In this document: piece by piece, positions 20,041 through 29,625 of the stretch
How the letters are laid out: each line of letters begins with the position of its first letter
How positions within the stretch are numbered: the first letter of the stretch is position 1
Assembly (NCBI RefSeq): GCF_025917005.1
Contig: NZ_CP078091.1
Location: forward strand, 1,612,001 to 1,676,000
Direction: 5' to 3'
Source of the DNA: Porphyrobacter sp. ULC335
GTDB taxonomy: Bacteria; Pseudomonadota; Alphaproteobacteria; Sphingomonadales; Sphingomonadaceae
DNA length: 64,000 nt
Program-made: the position numbers and the translations under genes
The notes under the pieces: model-generated
Database searches by the model: none
Told to the model about the DNA's origin: nothing
The model's input: only the letters and a program-made list of their open reading frames with translations

Positions 20041-23000
20041 ATGAAGAAATTTCACAGCAATTCGATCAAGGCGCTGGCCTTCTCTGCATCGGCCATCGCA
20101 TTTGTGATCGCCGGGCCTGTCTACGCGCAAGACGCGGAAGAACAGCCCGCTGCCGAGGATCAAGAGGAAGAGCCGGCTGACGTTACGACCGATGCCGCTG
20201 GCCGGACCGAGCAGGGCAACATTACTGTGACCGGCTCGCGTATTGTGCGCGACACCTACAGCTCGATCTCGCCGCTTCAGGTCATCTCGAACGACATGCA
20301 GCAAGCGGTCGGCGCTTTCGATCCGACGCAAATCCTGCAGCGCAGTGAAGCTGCTGCCGGCCTCCAGATCGACGCCACGTTCAACGGCTTCGTGCTCGAT
20401 AACGGCCCTGGCTCGGAAACGATCAACCTTCGTGGTCTGGACGCCAGCCGCACGCTGCTGCTCGTCAACGGCCGTCGTCTCGCTCCGGCGGGTGTGGAAG
20501 GCGCGCCGACCAGCCCTTCGACCAACCTGATCCCGGCCTCGCTCGTTGACCGTTTCGACCTGCTGCTTGACGGCGCATCGTCGATCTACGGTTCGGACGC
20601 GGTTGCCGGCGTGATCAACATCATCCTGCGCAAGGATTTCGATGGCCTCGAGCTGTTTGCAGCCGGTGACCTTAACGAACAAGGCGCGGGCAACGATTAC
20701 ACCATCAGCGGCGCCTGGGGCTTCAACACCGACCGCGCCGTGTTCGGCATCGGTGCCGAATACCGTGTGCGTGACGAAATCCGTCTGAAGGATCGCGACT
20801 TCTTCGATGGCTGCGACACGCACTACGAAATCGACCAGAACGGCAATATTCGCACGGTCGACCTGCGTTCGAACGCCACGATCCGCAACCGGACGCCGGG
20901 CGTCACCGTTTCTGAAAACGAGTGCAAGATCACCAGTCAGGTTGGGCGTTTCAGTTCGCCGGCCCAGACCTATGGCACCCTGTGGTCGGCCAATGGTGTC
21001 GGCAACTCCGGTATCCGCGGCTACGACGTGTCCTTCACCGGCGGGCGCGACATTGACACGACCCCTCGTGACGGCGTGCGCGATGTCGACTTCCAGAACA
21101 AGAACCGTAACGGCACCAATCTCGAACAGATATTCCTGTCGCGTCAGGAACTGATCAACGTGATGGCTTACGGGGAATATACCTTCCCGGGTGAAGCCAA
21201 CATCACGCCGTTCTTCGAGGCGAACTACACCCGCGCGGAAATCGGCGCCGACAACACGGGCGCCCCGCAGCTGTTCCCGTTTGTGCCGGGCAGCAACCCG
21301 TTCAACCCATGTAACCTGATCAACAACGATTGCTCGGCTGCGGAAGTTACGTTGCTTGGTCGTCCCGGGGGGAACACTGGCTTCAGCCTGCCGGTGCAGC
21401 CGGTTCTCTCCATTCAGGGTGATCGCAACAACTTTGCGATCACGCAGGAGCAGTATCGCGGTGTGCTCGGCGTGCGCGGCGATCTGCCGTTCATCGGTTC
21501 GAGCTGGACTTTCGAACTTTCGGGCGTCTATTCGCGCTCAATCGGCAAGTCACTGACCCGCGGTATTCGTGAAGACAAGCTGGCGCTGGCGCTGGGCATC
21601 GACCCGACTGCCGACTTCAACCGCAACGGTATCGTCGACAATAACCGCGATGGCATTGCCGACGACTATAATGGCAACAGCAATGCGCCGCCGCTGCTTT
21701 CCGGGCCGTGTGGTACCGGTTTGCGCAACCCGAACCTGGCCATGCCCGATCTGCTGCAGGGCTGCGTCCCCGTGAACCTGTTCGCGCCCGGCGCGCTCAA
21801 CCAGGTGATCGGCGATTTCGCCACCGCGGAAGAGCGTGCCTACGTGTTCGGTGAGCGTCGCTTCGACACCACCTATGAGCAGGCCATGCTTTCGGGCTTC
21901 ATTACCGGCGATCTGTTCGAGCTTCCCGCCGGCCCGGTAGGCGTGGTGATCGGTGCCGAATGGCGCGAAGACACCATTTCGTCTAGCCCGAACCGTGAAG
22001 CAGCCAACGGTCTGTTCTTCGGCTTCAGTGCCGACCAGGGTGCGAGCGGAAGCAAGTGGATACGGGAAATCTACGGCGAAATCGACGTGCCGCTTGAAGC
22101 CGGCAAGACGCTGGTTGAAGAGCTCAGCGTGAACCTTTCGGGTCGTCTGACCGACGAAGAGTTATATGGCACAAACGGCACCTTCGCCATCAAGGGCGGA
22201 TGGCGCCCGGTGGCTCCGCTGCTGTTCAAGTTCAGCTACGGCACCTCATTCCGTGCGCCGAATCTGCGCGAGAACTTCTTGCGCGGCCAGTCGGGCTTCT
22301 TGACTCTGAGCGATCCGTGCGCCGTGCCGTTCGATGCCTACAACACCGCCACCGGCCAGTATGTTGCGGCTGAAGACGAGCGCGATCCTGCGATCCTCGC
22401 CAACTGTCGCCGCGAAGGTCGTGACCCGACCCGCGTCGGTCTGAACCCGGCCAATACGCAGGTGGCGCCGTTCTCGAACACCGGTGTGGAAATCACCACC
22501 GGCGGCTCACTGGATATCGAGGCGGAAACTTCGCGTTCGATCACCACCGGCTTCGCCTTCGAGGAAAGCTTCGCGGGTGACTGGGAAGTCGGGCTGAACT
22601 TCAACTACTACGATATCAAGCTCAAGGGCTCGATCGTGGAGCCTTCGGCGCAGTTCATCATCAATGACTGCTTCACTCGCCAGGAAGAGAACCGCAGCCC
22701 GTTCTGCGACCGTATTGCAACCGGTCCGTTCGACGCGACGAGCCGCGGCCTCATCAGCAACGTGGCAAGCGGGTTCATCAACCTCAACCAGGAAAGCGTG
22801 CGCGGGATCGATCTCAACGCCCGCTTCAGCAAGGAAGTCACCATCGGCGAGGAGGCGGTCAGGCTTAACCTGATCCTCCGTGCCGCTCACCTCATCGAGC
22901 GGTCGAGCCTGTTCATCGGCGACGATGGCGAGCCTTCGTTCGATGAAGATTCGGGCGAATTCGGCTTCCCGTCATGGGATGGCGCGGCAACGTTCTTCGT

Positions 23001-23442
23001 CGACGTGAGCGACTTCCGCTTCACCTGGGAAACCCGCTGGATCGGCCGTGTGGAGCAGGAAGAAGACTTCCGCGATCCGCTGTCCGATGCCTTCGGCTTC
23101 GGTCCGGATGGCCGCCCGACTGGCGTGCTGGCCGACACCTGCCTTGGTGGCGGCTCGCGCTTCACCACCGGGCCCAATGCCGGGCAGCCCAATGGGATCG
23201 TTCAGGGTGACGGGATCTACTGCCGCAACGTCGGTTTCGCTGACGACTACTTCGAGCACACTGCATCGATCCGCTACAACAAGGACAACATCACGCTCAC
23301 CGCGGGCGTGACCAACCTCCTTGACCGAGCGCCGCCGCAGGTTGACTCGACTGAAGTCTTCGCCGTCAACAACGTGGCGATCGGTAACGGCTACGATCTC
23401 GACGGTCGCGAATTCTTCGCATCGGTTCGCTATCGTTTCTGA
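20041..23442 (+). CDS. TonB-dependent receptor (1133 aa)
   Basis: An outer-membrane energised importer. The start at 20041 follows CTGGAGTGACC and gives a signal peptide (MKKFHSNSIKALAF, cut after VYA-QD). An acidic spacer leads to NITVTGSRIVRD, the plug (STNLIPASLVDRFDLLLDGASSIYGSDAVAGVINIILRKDF), and a barrel ending VRYRF. Large loops make it longer than siderophore receptors (about 700-800 aa), as in Oar-like or CUT-type receptors. One loop (525-543) reads DFNRNGIVDNNRDGIADDY, two thrombospondin-3/dockerin-like calcium loops. Several loop cysteines suggest disulfides. A terminator follows, then an exported S9 peptidase on the same strand, which may process its ligand. The substrate is unknown. 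Confidence 0.92.
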   Translation: MKKFHSNSIKALAFSASAIAFVIAGPVYAQDAEEQPAAEDQEEEPADVTTDAAGRTEQGNITVTGSRIVRDTYSSISPLQVISNDMQQAVGAFDPTQILQRSEAAAGLQIDATFNGFVLDNGPGSETINLRGLDASRTLLLVNGRRLAPAGVEGAPTSPSTNLIPASLVDRFDLLLDGASSIYGSDAVAGVINIILRKDFDGLELFAAGDLNEQGAGNDYTISGAWGFNTDRAVFGIGAEYRVRDEIRLKDRDFFDGCDTHYEIDQNGNIRTVDLRSNATIRNRTPGVTVSENECKITSQVGRFSSPAQTYGTLWSANGVGNSGIRGYDVSFTGGRDIDTTPRDGVRDVDFQNKNRNGTNLEQIFLSRQELINVMAYGEYTFPGEANITPFFEANYTRAEIGADNTGAPQLFPFVPGSNPFNPCNLINNDCSAAEVTLLGRPGGNTGFSLPVQPVLSIQGDRNNFAITQEQYRGVLGVRGDLPFIGSSWTFELSGVYSRSIGKSLTRGIREDKLALALGIDPTADFNRNGIVDNNRDGIADDYNGNSNAPPLLSGPCGTGLRNPNLAMPDLLQGCVPVNLFAPGALNQVIGDFATAEERAYVFGERRFDTTYEQAMLSGFITGDLFELPAGPVGVVIGAEWREDTISSSPNREAANGLFFGFSADQGASGSKWIREIYGEIDVPLEAGKTLVEELSVNLSGRLTDEELYGTNGTFAIKGGWRPVAPLLFKFSYGTSFRAPNLRENFLRGQSGFLTLSDPCAVPFDAYNTATGQYVAAEDERDPAILANCRREGRDPTRVGLNPANTQVAPFSNTGVEITTGGSLDIEAETSRSITTGFAFEESFAGDWEVGLNFNYYDIKLKGSIVEPSAQFIINDCFTRQEENRSPFCDRIATGPFDATSRGLISNVASGFINLNQESVRGIDLNARFSKEVTIGEEAVRLNLILRAAHLIERSSLFIGDDGEPSFDEDSGEFGFPSWDGAATFFVDVSDFRFTWETRWIGRVEQEEDFRDPLSDAFGFGPDGRPTGVLADTCLGGGSRFTTGPNAGQPNGIVQGDGIYCRNVGFADDYFEHTASIRYNKDNITLTAGVTNLLDRAPPQVDSTEVFAVNNVAIGNGYDLDGREFFASVRYRF

Positions 23443-23470
23443 TCGCCGAATGACCTGATTGACTAAGAGA

Positions 23471-23509
23471 ATGCGGCCTCCCGGCACTTGCCGAGAGGCC
23501 GCATTTTTC
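23471..23509 (+). terminator. Rho-independent terminator after the first TonB receptor
   Basis: ATGCGGCCTC (23471-23480) and GAGGCCGCAT (23495-23504) form a perfect 10-bp stem followed by TTTTTCG. It is 28 bp after the stop codon and separates the receptor from the S9 peptidase, although read-through remains possible. Confidence 0.88.
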
Positions 23510-23617
23510 GTTTAATGCTGCCGTGGTCAGAGGCGGGTCCCTAAGCCGCCGACCCCGCGCCTGTTCGGTTCAACGCCCTGTTCGATTCAACACTGTGTCC
23601 CCGGGAAAAGCCTCATT

Positions 23618-25612
23618 ATGAAACTTCTCAAAACCTCGCTCGCAGCCGCCCTGATCGGTGTTTCGGCCATCGGCCTTGTGGTCGCCAGTCCGACGCCCAC
23701 GCAGGCGCAGGGAAGCGTTCCCGTCGATGTCTGGGCGCTGCGCGATGTTGTCGACGCGGTGCAGATTTCGCCCAGCGGCAAATACTTGCTGGTTCACAAG
23801 GTTGAAAGCCGCGAAGGGGAGTACATTCTCGAAATCTACGATGCCGCCGATCTGTCCAAGCCGCTGCGCCGCCTCAACGCCGATCCGATGGAGATCGTCA
23901 GTGCGCAGTGGGTCAGCGATGATGTGATTTTCGGCTCCGCCTGGCAGGTCAACCGCAAGACTGTGAAGGGCCCGGAAGAAGACGTGCGCGATTACCGCAC
24001 GTATGCCTACACCCTTTCCACCAACAAGTTCACCAACGTCGACGGCAATTTCAGCATCGTCAATCTGCTTCCTAACGAGCCGGACCACGTGCTGGTCGCC
24101 TCCGGCACGATCGTGCCCGATGCCACCGGGGTCGATCCTTTCGCGGCGGCTCGCCCGCGCTCCTATTACCGCTTCGACCTGCGCACCGGTGCGCGGTCGC
24201 TGGTGTTGCGCGGCGGGGGCAAGATCCCCTACGTCTCGACATGGGATGATGAAGGCAATCCGCGCTACACCGAGATCCAGGACATCGCGGCCGGCAAGAT
24301 CATCTCCTACTATCGCAAGCCCGGTGACGGCGACTGGACAAAGCTTCAGGAACTTGACCTCAACGATCCCAAGAACCTCTACCGTGTTCTAGGCGGATTT
24401 TCAGGCGTGGCAGGGTTCGATCCGAAAGATCCGAACATCGGCTACCTGATCGACAATCGTGATGGTGACGACAAGTCGGGTCTTTACGAGTTCGATTTCA
24501 ACACCGGCCAGGTGGGCAAGAAGCTGTTCCAGAACACGGATTCGGACGTGATGGGCGTCCAGTTCCATTCGATCCCGGGCAACAACAAGCTCGTCGCTGC
24601 GCGTTTCCCCGGCGAGAAGATGGAGCGGCACTGGTTCGATGAGGAAGAGAAAGCGCTTTACGAAGCCCTTGAACAGCAGATTCCGAACGCATGGCAGGTG
24701 TCGATCTCTAGCCGCTCGCTTGATGGCAAGTCGATGGTTGTCACCAATCGCGGCCCGCGTGATCCGGGTTCGTTCTGGCTGGTGCAGAATGGCAAGCTTG
24801 CCAAGCTGGGAAGCCGTAACCCGCTGATCAGTCCCGATCAGCTGTCGGACGTGAAGTTCATCCGTTACCCAGCGCGTGACGGGCTGATGATCCCGGCATG
24901 GATCACCATCCCCAAGGGCAAGGGGCCTTTCCCGCTGATCGTGCAGCACAATGGCGGCCCGCAGGTCAACGGCATGGTCAGCTATGACGAATGGGGCCAG
25001 ATGCTTGCCAATGCGGGCTACATGGTGCTGCACCCTGACCAGCGCATTTCCGTGGGCTGGGGCCAAAAGCACTTCGACGCCGGTTACGGTGAGCACGGCG
25101 GCAAGATGCAGGACGACAAGGATGACGGCGTCCAGTATCTCATCGATCAGGGCCTGGTCGATCCCAACCGCGTGGCGTTCTTCGGCTGGTCATATGGCGG
25201 CTATTCCGCGCTGGTCTCGCTCAGCCGCGAGCCGCAGCTTTACCAGTGCGCAATTGCCGGTGCGGCGGTGGCGAACCCCGAAAAGCAGTATCTCGGTCGT
25301 CGGAACCCGGACCTCAAGGCGCTCGACGAGTGGGAGCGCCGCCGTGGCACCATCGGGGTCAACCCGATGAACGAGATTGCCAAGGTCAACATCCCGCTGC
25401 TGATGATCCACGGCAATGTCGACCGCCGCGTGCAGTACTATCACATGAAGGACTACCAGAAGGCGTTCCAGGCTGCCGGCAAGACCGGCGAGTTCATCAC
25501 GTTGGATGGCGCGGACCACTTCTACAATACGCTGATGTTCACCCACCAGCAGCAGCTCTACACCAAGATGCTCGACTATCTTGCGAATGATTGCGGCCCC
25601 GGCGGGCTGTAA
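23618..25612 (+). CDS. Secreted S9 family (prolyl oligopeptidase-type) peptidase
   Basis: A 664-aa exported serine peptidase. Signal peptide MKLLKTSLAAALIG cut after TQA-QG; residues about 35-380 form the beta-propeller part, and the alpha/beta-hydrolase part follows (PAWITIPKGKGPFPLIVQHNGGPQ). The catalytic triad is visible: Ser525 in GWSYGGY, Asp602 in HGNVDRRV, His634 in GADHF. It lies 175 bp after a TonB receptor in the same direction. The nearest functional parallels are dipeptidyl peptidases and the lasso-peptide isopeptidases of sphingomonads, which are S9 enzymes beside TonB receptors; no lasso precursor or maturation genes occur in this window, so that role is only a possibility. Confidence 0.9.
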   Translation: MKLLKTSLAAALIGVSAIGLVVASPTPTQAQGSVPVDVWALRDVVDAVQISPSGKYLLVHKVESREGEYILEIYDAADLSKPLRRLNADPMEIVSAQWVSDDVIFGSAWQVNRKTVKGPEEDVRDYRTYAYTLSTNKFTNVDGNFSIVNLLPNEPDHVLVASGTIVPDATGVDPFAAARPRSYYRFDLRTGARSLVLRGGGKIPYVSTWDDEGNPRYTEIQDIAAGKIISYYRKPGDGDWTKLQELDLNDPKNLYRVLGGFSGVAGFDPKDPNIGYLIDNRDGDDKSGLYEFDFNTGQVGKKLFQNTDSDVMGVQFHSIPGNNKLVAARFPGEKMERHWFDEEEKALYEALEQQIPNAWQVSISSRSLDGKSMVVTNRGPRDPGSFWLVQNGKLAKLGSRNPLISPDQLSDVKFIRYPARDGLMIPAWITIPKGKGPFPLIVQHNGGPQVNGMVSYDEWGQMLANAGYMVLHPDQRISVGWGQKHFDAGYGEHGGKMQDDKDDGVQYLIDQGLVDPNRVAFFGWSYGGYSALVSLSREPQLYQCAIAGAAVANPEKQYLGRRNPDLKALDEWERRRGTIGVNPMNEIAKVNIPLLMIHGNVDRRVQYYHMKDYQKAFQAAGKTGEFITLDGADHFYNTLMFTHQQQLYTKMLDYLANDCGPGGL

Positions 25613-25635
25613 GGCGCAAAGGCGGTACAAACAGC

Positions 25636-25668
25636 AAGGGCCCGGCCAGCGATGGCCGGGCCCTTTGC
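25636..25668. terminator. Terminator between convergent S9 peptidase and small exported protein genes
   Basis: AAGGGCCCGGCCA (25636-25648) and TGGCCGGGCCCTT (25653-25665) form a perfect 13-bp stem with a GCGA loop. T-runs are weak on both sides (TTTGC on plus, TTGC on minus). It can serve both genes. Confidence 0.8.
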
Positions 25669-25696
25669 GTTGCTGGGCCGGGACGGCCGCGCGCGA

Positions 25697-26266
25697 TCAG
25701 GAAACGCGCCGGCCCTTGACCCCGATCTGTCCGTTGATGCGGATGAAGTAATAGCCGAACGATGCCCTCTTGAAGACCACCTTGTCGCCTTCCTTGATCG
25801 GCGCGAGCTTGCGCGGGGGACTGTTGATCTCCCAAACCGCACCCTCGGTCGTGGTGAAGCGCCAGGCGTTCGGACCGATCTGGCGGCCGCTGGCGATGGT
25901 GGTCTCGAGCATCTCCGAGTTCACCTCTTCGTCCTTGTCGTCACCCTTCAGAATGTCGACATCGGGCATGGTGATGCCGAACAACTGGCGGCGGGTCTGG
26001 CGCATCGCTTCGCGATCGACGAGCCGGACGTCACCTGCCTCTACCGCACCGAGCAGCGCGCCGACCTTGGCATCGTAACACGACACCCGCTCGCCTTCGC
26101 TCGTAAGCGCGCGGCACCCGCGCAATCCATCAAGCAAGCTCGCCGAGGATTGGAACGCGGGCTGCGCGACGACTGCTATGCTGCCGACAAACGCAATAGC
26201 CACCACCGCCGACGCTCTGGTCAGGATGCGGCGGGCGGATGGACGTTGGGCTGGTTGTCGGATCAT
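25697..26266 (-). CDS. Small exported protein with RVSCYD motif, paralogue of the one at 32070-32618
   Basis: A 189-aa protein starting MIRQPAQRPSARRILTR after AGGGAGAT, with an N-terminal membrane or signal segment (ASAVVAIAFVGSIAVV). The mature part has CRALTSEGERVSCYD, then VRLVDREAMRQTRRQLFGITMPD, and a C-terminal beta domain AWRFTTTEGAVWEIN...VKGRRVS. Its match in the other small protein is seen in the blocks (E)RxxCYD, VDRExxRxTRRxLFG and INGQxGVKGRRV. I know the C-x(n)-ERLACYD type of motif from many proteobacterial exported proteins of unknown role. It sits between an S9 peptidase and the second TonB receptor and diverges from the latter. Confidence 0.72.
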   Translation of the reverse strand: MIRQPAQRPSARRILTRASAVVAIAFVGSIAVVAQPAFQSSASLLDGLRGCRALTSEGERVSCYDAKVGALLGAVEAGDVRLVDREAMRQTRRQLFGITMPDVDILKGDDKDEEVNSEMLETTIASGRQIGPNAWRFTTTEGAVWEINSPPRKLAPIKEGDKVVFKRASFGYYFIRINGQIGVKGRRVS

Positions 26267-26407
26267 GCTGTATCTCCCTGCCTTGGCGCATAGCGTCAAT
26301 GCTAACGCCAGTCCAATCGCACACCTTCCAATTATTGCAGATATATCACACACGCCACCCTCGGCAGTTCATCAAACTGTATCAGAACTGCAACAGCTTC
26401 GCAGCAA

Positions 26408-26422
26408 GTGTACCAAGTACAC
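26408..26422. promoter_or_regulatory. Inverted repeat GTGTACCAAGTACAC, possible operator
   Basis: Perfect 6-bp arms around CAA in the divergent region between the small exported protein gene (start 26266) and the second TonB receptor (start 26513). Location and symmetry suit a dimeric repressor or activator; no regulator gene is adjacent. Confidence 0.35.
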
Positions 26423-26457
26423 AACGCGCCATTGCGAGCGCAAACCCGATTGAACTA

Positions 26458-26482
26458 GTGCCCGACATCTTAGTGCGGGCAC
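26458..26482 (+). other. Leader hairpin before the second TonB receptor
   Basis: GTGCCCG (26458-26464) and CGGGCAC (26476-26482) pair across 11 nt, 30 bp before the start codon and just before the ribosome site AAGGGGA. It might shape translation or mRNA stability of this receptor; without a T-run it is not a terminator. Confidence 0.35.
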
Positions 26483-26512
26483 ATCGTCCGCGCAATTCAA
26501 GGGGACCCGTTA

Positions 26513-29500
26513 ATGCAACGCTTCCAGAAAGCTTCGCTGCTTGCCGGTACGATCATGGCTGGCGCCATGTTTGCCGCTCCGGCCTACGCCCAGGACACCG
26601 ATACCGCTGATGTCACCGGTGCCGAAGAGGCAACCGAATCCACCGCGATCGTCGTCACCGGTTCGCGCATCCAGCGCAAGGACCTCGCGTCTGTCAGCCC
26701 GGTCTCGGTAGTTTCGCCCGAAGAATTCCGCCTCACCGGCGCCGTGAACGTCGAGCAGGTGCTTAACACCCTGCCGCAGGTTCTCCCCGGATTCACAGGC
26801 TTCTCGAACAACCCCGGCAACGGCTCGGTCACGCTGAACCTGCGCAACCTCGGTGCCACCCGTACCCTGGTGCTGGTCAACGGCCGCCGCTGGATGTTCG
26901 CTGACACCAACCAGCTGGTCGACCTTAACACCATCCCGCAGTTCCTGCTGAGCGGCGTTGACGTTGTGACCGGTGGTGCTTCGGCTGTTTACGGTTCGGA
27001 CGCTGTTGCCGGCGTCGTCAACTTCCGTCTGCGTGACGTCGAAGGCCTCGAGCTCGGCGGCAGCTACTCGCTGACCGGCGAGGGTGACGGCGCGCGTTAC
27101 CAGTTCAACGCTGCCATTGGTTCGGCCTTCGACGATGGTCGCGGTGCGGTGACCATGTTCGCCAACTACACCCGTCGTGAATCGGTCTTCCAGGACGCCC
27201 GTGAATTCTCCGAGCGTGCTGCTGGCGACGGCTGCATCAACGCTGGCACCACGGGCCGCGGTGATATCGGCACCCCGTTCTCCGGTCCGGGCGGCGCTCT
27301 CGTCAACTCGGCGACGGCGGGCCTGTGCGGCACCGGCACGCGTTCGGGCGGCCAGATCGGCTTCGTTCCGCAGGGTTCGCCCACCGGCCCGATCGGCACC
27401 TTCAACGCCGGTCCGACCGGCGCGCAGCTGCCCTTCATCTTCAATCCCACCGGTGGCGGTTCGCGCGCGTTCCAGGATCCGGCTGACCTCTACAACTTCG
27501 CACCGGACAACTACCTGCAGCTTCCGCAGGAACGTTACCTGATCGGTGCCTACGGCCACTACGAGTTCACCGACAACATCGAAGCCTACTCGGAACTCAC
27601 CTTCGTTCGTAACGAAGTGGCTGCCGAACTGGCGCCGACCCCGGCCGGCCTGTCGAACGTGCCGCTGTTCGTGAACAGCCCGTTCTTCAACGACCAGACC
27701 CGTGAACTCCTGAACCAGAACCCGGCGAACGCAACGCTCGGTGCTGGCTATCGTGACACCACGGTGAACTTCCGCTTCAACGACATCGGCAGCCGCCTTA
27801 CGCAGTTCAACCGTGAAGCCTTCCGCGTCCTTGGCGGCGTCCGTGGTTCGATCACCGACAACATCAACTTCGACGCGTTCTACTCGTATGCACGTACGAC
27901 CAACACGAACCTGCAGCGGGGCAACATCTCCTCGAGCCGGTTCCGCAATGCGCTGACCGTTGAGTTCGATCCGGCTAACCCGACCCAGCTGCGCTGCCGT
28001 GACGCATCGGCCCGCGCTGGTGGTTGCGTTCCGCTCAACGTCTTCGGTTCGGGTCTCGCTTCGCAGGCCGCACTGAACTACCTGTCGGTTGATGCGACCA
28101 ACATCACCACGTCGGAACTGACCAACGCGGTGGCCTCGGTCAACGGCTCGCTGTTCAACCTCGGCTTCGGTGCAGAAGACGTCGGCTTCGCGCTCGGTGT
28201 CGAATACCGCAAGATGGGTTCGGCGTTCATTCCTGACGAGTTCCTCTCCTCGGGTGACGTGCTCGGCTTCAACGCCGGCCTTCCGACCAGCGGCAGCTAC
28301 GACGTCAAGGAAATGTTCGGCGAAGTCCGCGTTCCGATCATCGAAGACGGCTTCATCGACCGCCTCTCGCTGGAAGGTTCGTTCCGCTACTCCGACTATT
28401 CGCTTGAGCAGGTCGGTGGCAACTGGACCTATGACCTCGGCTTCGAGCTGGCCCCGATCCAGGACATCCGCTTCCGCGGCCGTTACTCGCGTGCGGTGCG
28501 TGCACCGAACGTGCAGGATCTGTTCGGCGGCGTTGGCGTCGGCTTCCCTGCCGCGATCGACCCATGCTCGGATCGCGGTACTGCGGCTGAGCGGACCACG
28601 GCGCTGCGCAATTTCTGCATCGCTTCGGGCGTTCCGGCTGCTGCCGTGTTCACCCGTCCGGTTCAGCCTGCTGCGCAGATCCAGGGCGATTTCGGCGGCA
28701 ACCCCAACGTTGGCGAGGAAACCTCGGACACCTACACCGTCGGTGTCGTGTTCCAGCCGAGCTTCGTCCCGCGTCTGAACATCACGGCGGACTACTTCAA
28801 CATCACCGTTGAAGACCAGATTGCGACTCGTGCCGGTGGCATGGCAACCGCTCTTTCGTTGTGCTTCAACACGATCCAAAACGCTCAAGATCCGGTCTGC
28901 CGCGTGTTTGCCAACACCCGCAACCCCAACACTGGCGCGATCGGCCTCGGCAACGGCGGTCGTAACCCGCTGTTCGATCAGGCCAACGTTGGCTTGCTTG
29001 AAACCAGCGGTGTTGACGTTCAGGTCGACTACAGCCTGCCGCTGTTCAGTGGCGAACTGGGTCTGTTCTTCCTCGCGACTTGGCTCGACGAGTATCGCAG
29101 CACCCCGATTGCAGCCCTTCCGGCACGCGTGAACATCCTCGAAGGCACCTTCAGTAACGCCTTTGGTGCGTTGCCGGAGTACCGGCACAACATGCGTGTG
29201 ACCTACACGCAGGGTCCGGCGCTGTTCTCGCTGCGCTGGCGTCACGAGGGCGGGATGGAAGATGGCCGCATCAAGAACGTGTTCAACGGGCTTGAGCGTA
29301 TCGGGACCGACCCGGCTGTTCTGCCGCGTCCGGAAATCGGTGCCTGGAATTACTTCGATCTGGCTCTGAGCCTCGACATCGACGAGCGCATGACGATTAA
29401 CGCTGGTGTGAACAACGTGTTCGACAAGCAGCCCCCGGTTCTGGGTGCGCAGGCCGAACAGGGCAACACCATGCCGAGCTTCTTCGACGTGCTCGGCCGC

Positions 29501-29533
29501 GACTTCTTCGTGGGCGTGAACTTCCGCTTCTGA
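26513..29533 (+). CDS. TonB-dependent receptor (1006 aa)
   Basis: Outer-membrane receptor with signal peptide (MQRFQKASLLAG, cut after AYA-QD), an acidic linker, IVVTGSRIQRKDL, the plug (LNTIPQFLLSGVDVVTGGASAVYGSDAVAGVVNFRL) and a barrel ending VNFRF. The start follows CAAGGGGACC. Codon choice is strikingly uniform (GGT/GGC, CGT/CGC, TTC, AAC), suggesting strong expression. Conserved barrel turns RGRYSRAVRAPNVQDLF and TSDTYTVGVVFQP are shared with the third receptor (36170-39406), to which it seems closer than to the first. It is flanked by the small exported protein (divergent) and by the modifying-enzyme genes (convergent). The ligand is unknown. Confidence 0.92.
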   Translation: MQRFQKASLLAGTIMAGAMFAAPAYAQDTDTADVTGAEEATESTAIVVTGSRIQRKDLASVSPVSVVSPEEFRLTGAVNVEQVLNTLPQVLPGFTGFSNNPGNGSVTLNLRNLGATRTLVLVNGRRWMFADTNQLVDLNTIPQFLLSGVDVVTGGASAVYGSDAVAGVVNFRLRDVEGLELGGSYSLTGEGDGARYQFNAAIGSAFDDGRGAVTMFANYTRRESVFQDAREFSERAAGDGCINAGTTGRGDIGTPFSGPGGALVNSATAGLCGTGTRSGGQIGFVPQGSPTGPIGTFNAGPTGAQLPFIFNPTGGGSRAFQDPADLYNFAPDNYLQLPQERYLIGAYGHYEFTDNIEAYSELTFVRNEVAAELAPTPAGLSNVPLFVNSPFFNDQTRELLNQNPANATLGAGYRDTTVNFRFNDIGSRLTQFNREAFRVLGGVRGSITDNINFDAFYSYARTTNTNLQRGNISSSRFRNALTVEFDPANPTQLRCRDASARAGGCVPLNVFGSGLASQAALNYLSVDATNITTSELTNAVASVNGSLFNLGFGAEDVGFALGVEYRKMGSAFIPDEFLSSGDVLGFNAGLPTSGSYDVKEMFGEVRVPIIEDGFIDRLSLEGSFRYSDYSLEQVGGNWTYDLGFELAPIQDIRFRGRYSRAVRAPNVQDLFGGVGVGFPAAIDPCSDRGTAAERTTALRNFCIASGVPAAAVFTRPVQPAAQIQGDFGGNPNVGEETSDTYTVGVVFQPSFVPRLNITADYFNITVEDQIATRAGGMATALSLCFNTIQNAQDPVCRVFANTRNPNTGAIGLGNGGRNPLFDQANVGLLETSGVDVQVDYSLPLFSGELGLFFLATWLDEYRSTPIAALPARVNILEGTFSNAFGALPEYRHNMRVTYTQGPALFSLRWRHEGGMEDGRIKNVFNGLERIGTDPAVLPRPEIGAWNYFDLALSLDIDERMTINAGVNNVFDKQPPVLGAQAEQGNTMPSFFDVLGRDFFVGVNFRF

Positions 29534-29559
29534 TCCTGATCGGAAACGAAAACAGAAAG

Positions 29560-29596
29560 GGGCGGCGGATCACACGATCCGCCGCCCTTTTTCTTT
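29560..29596 (+). terminator. Rho-independent terminator after the second TonB receptor
   Basis: GGGCGGCGGATC (29560-29571) and GATCCGCCGCCC (29576-29587) pair around ACAC and are followed by TTTTTCTTT. On the other strand it lies 30 bp past the end of the convergent oxygenase gene. Confidence 0.92.
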
Positions 29597-29625
29597 GCTC
29601 CGAAGGCAAACCGTGAGGATGTGCG

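Noticed and set aside
20041-25612. Complete lasso-peptide biosynthetic cluster
   Set aside because: No precursor, asparagine-synthetase-like cyclase, RRE or transglutaminase-like protease gene is present; only the receptor and an S9 peptidase fit.
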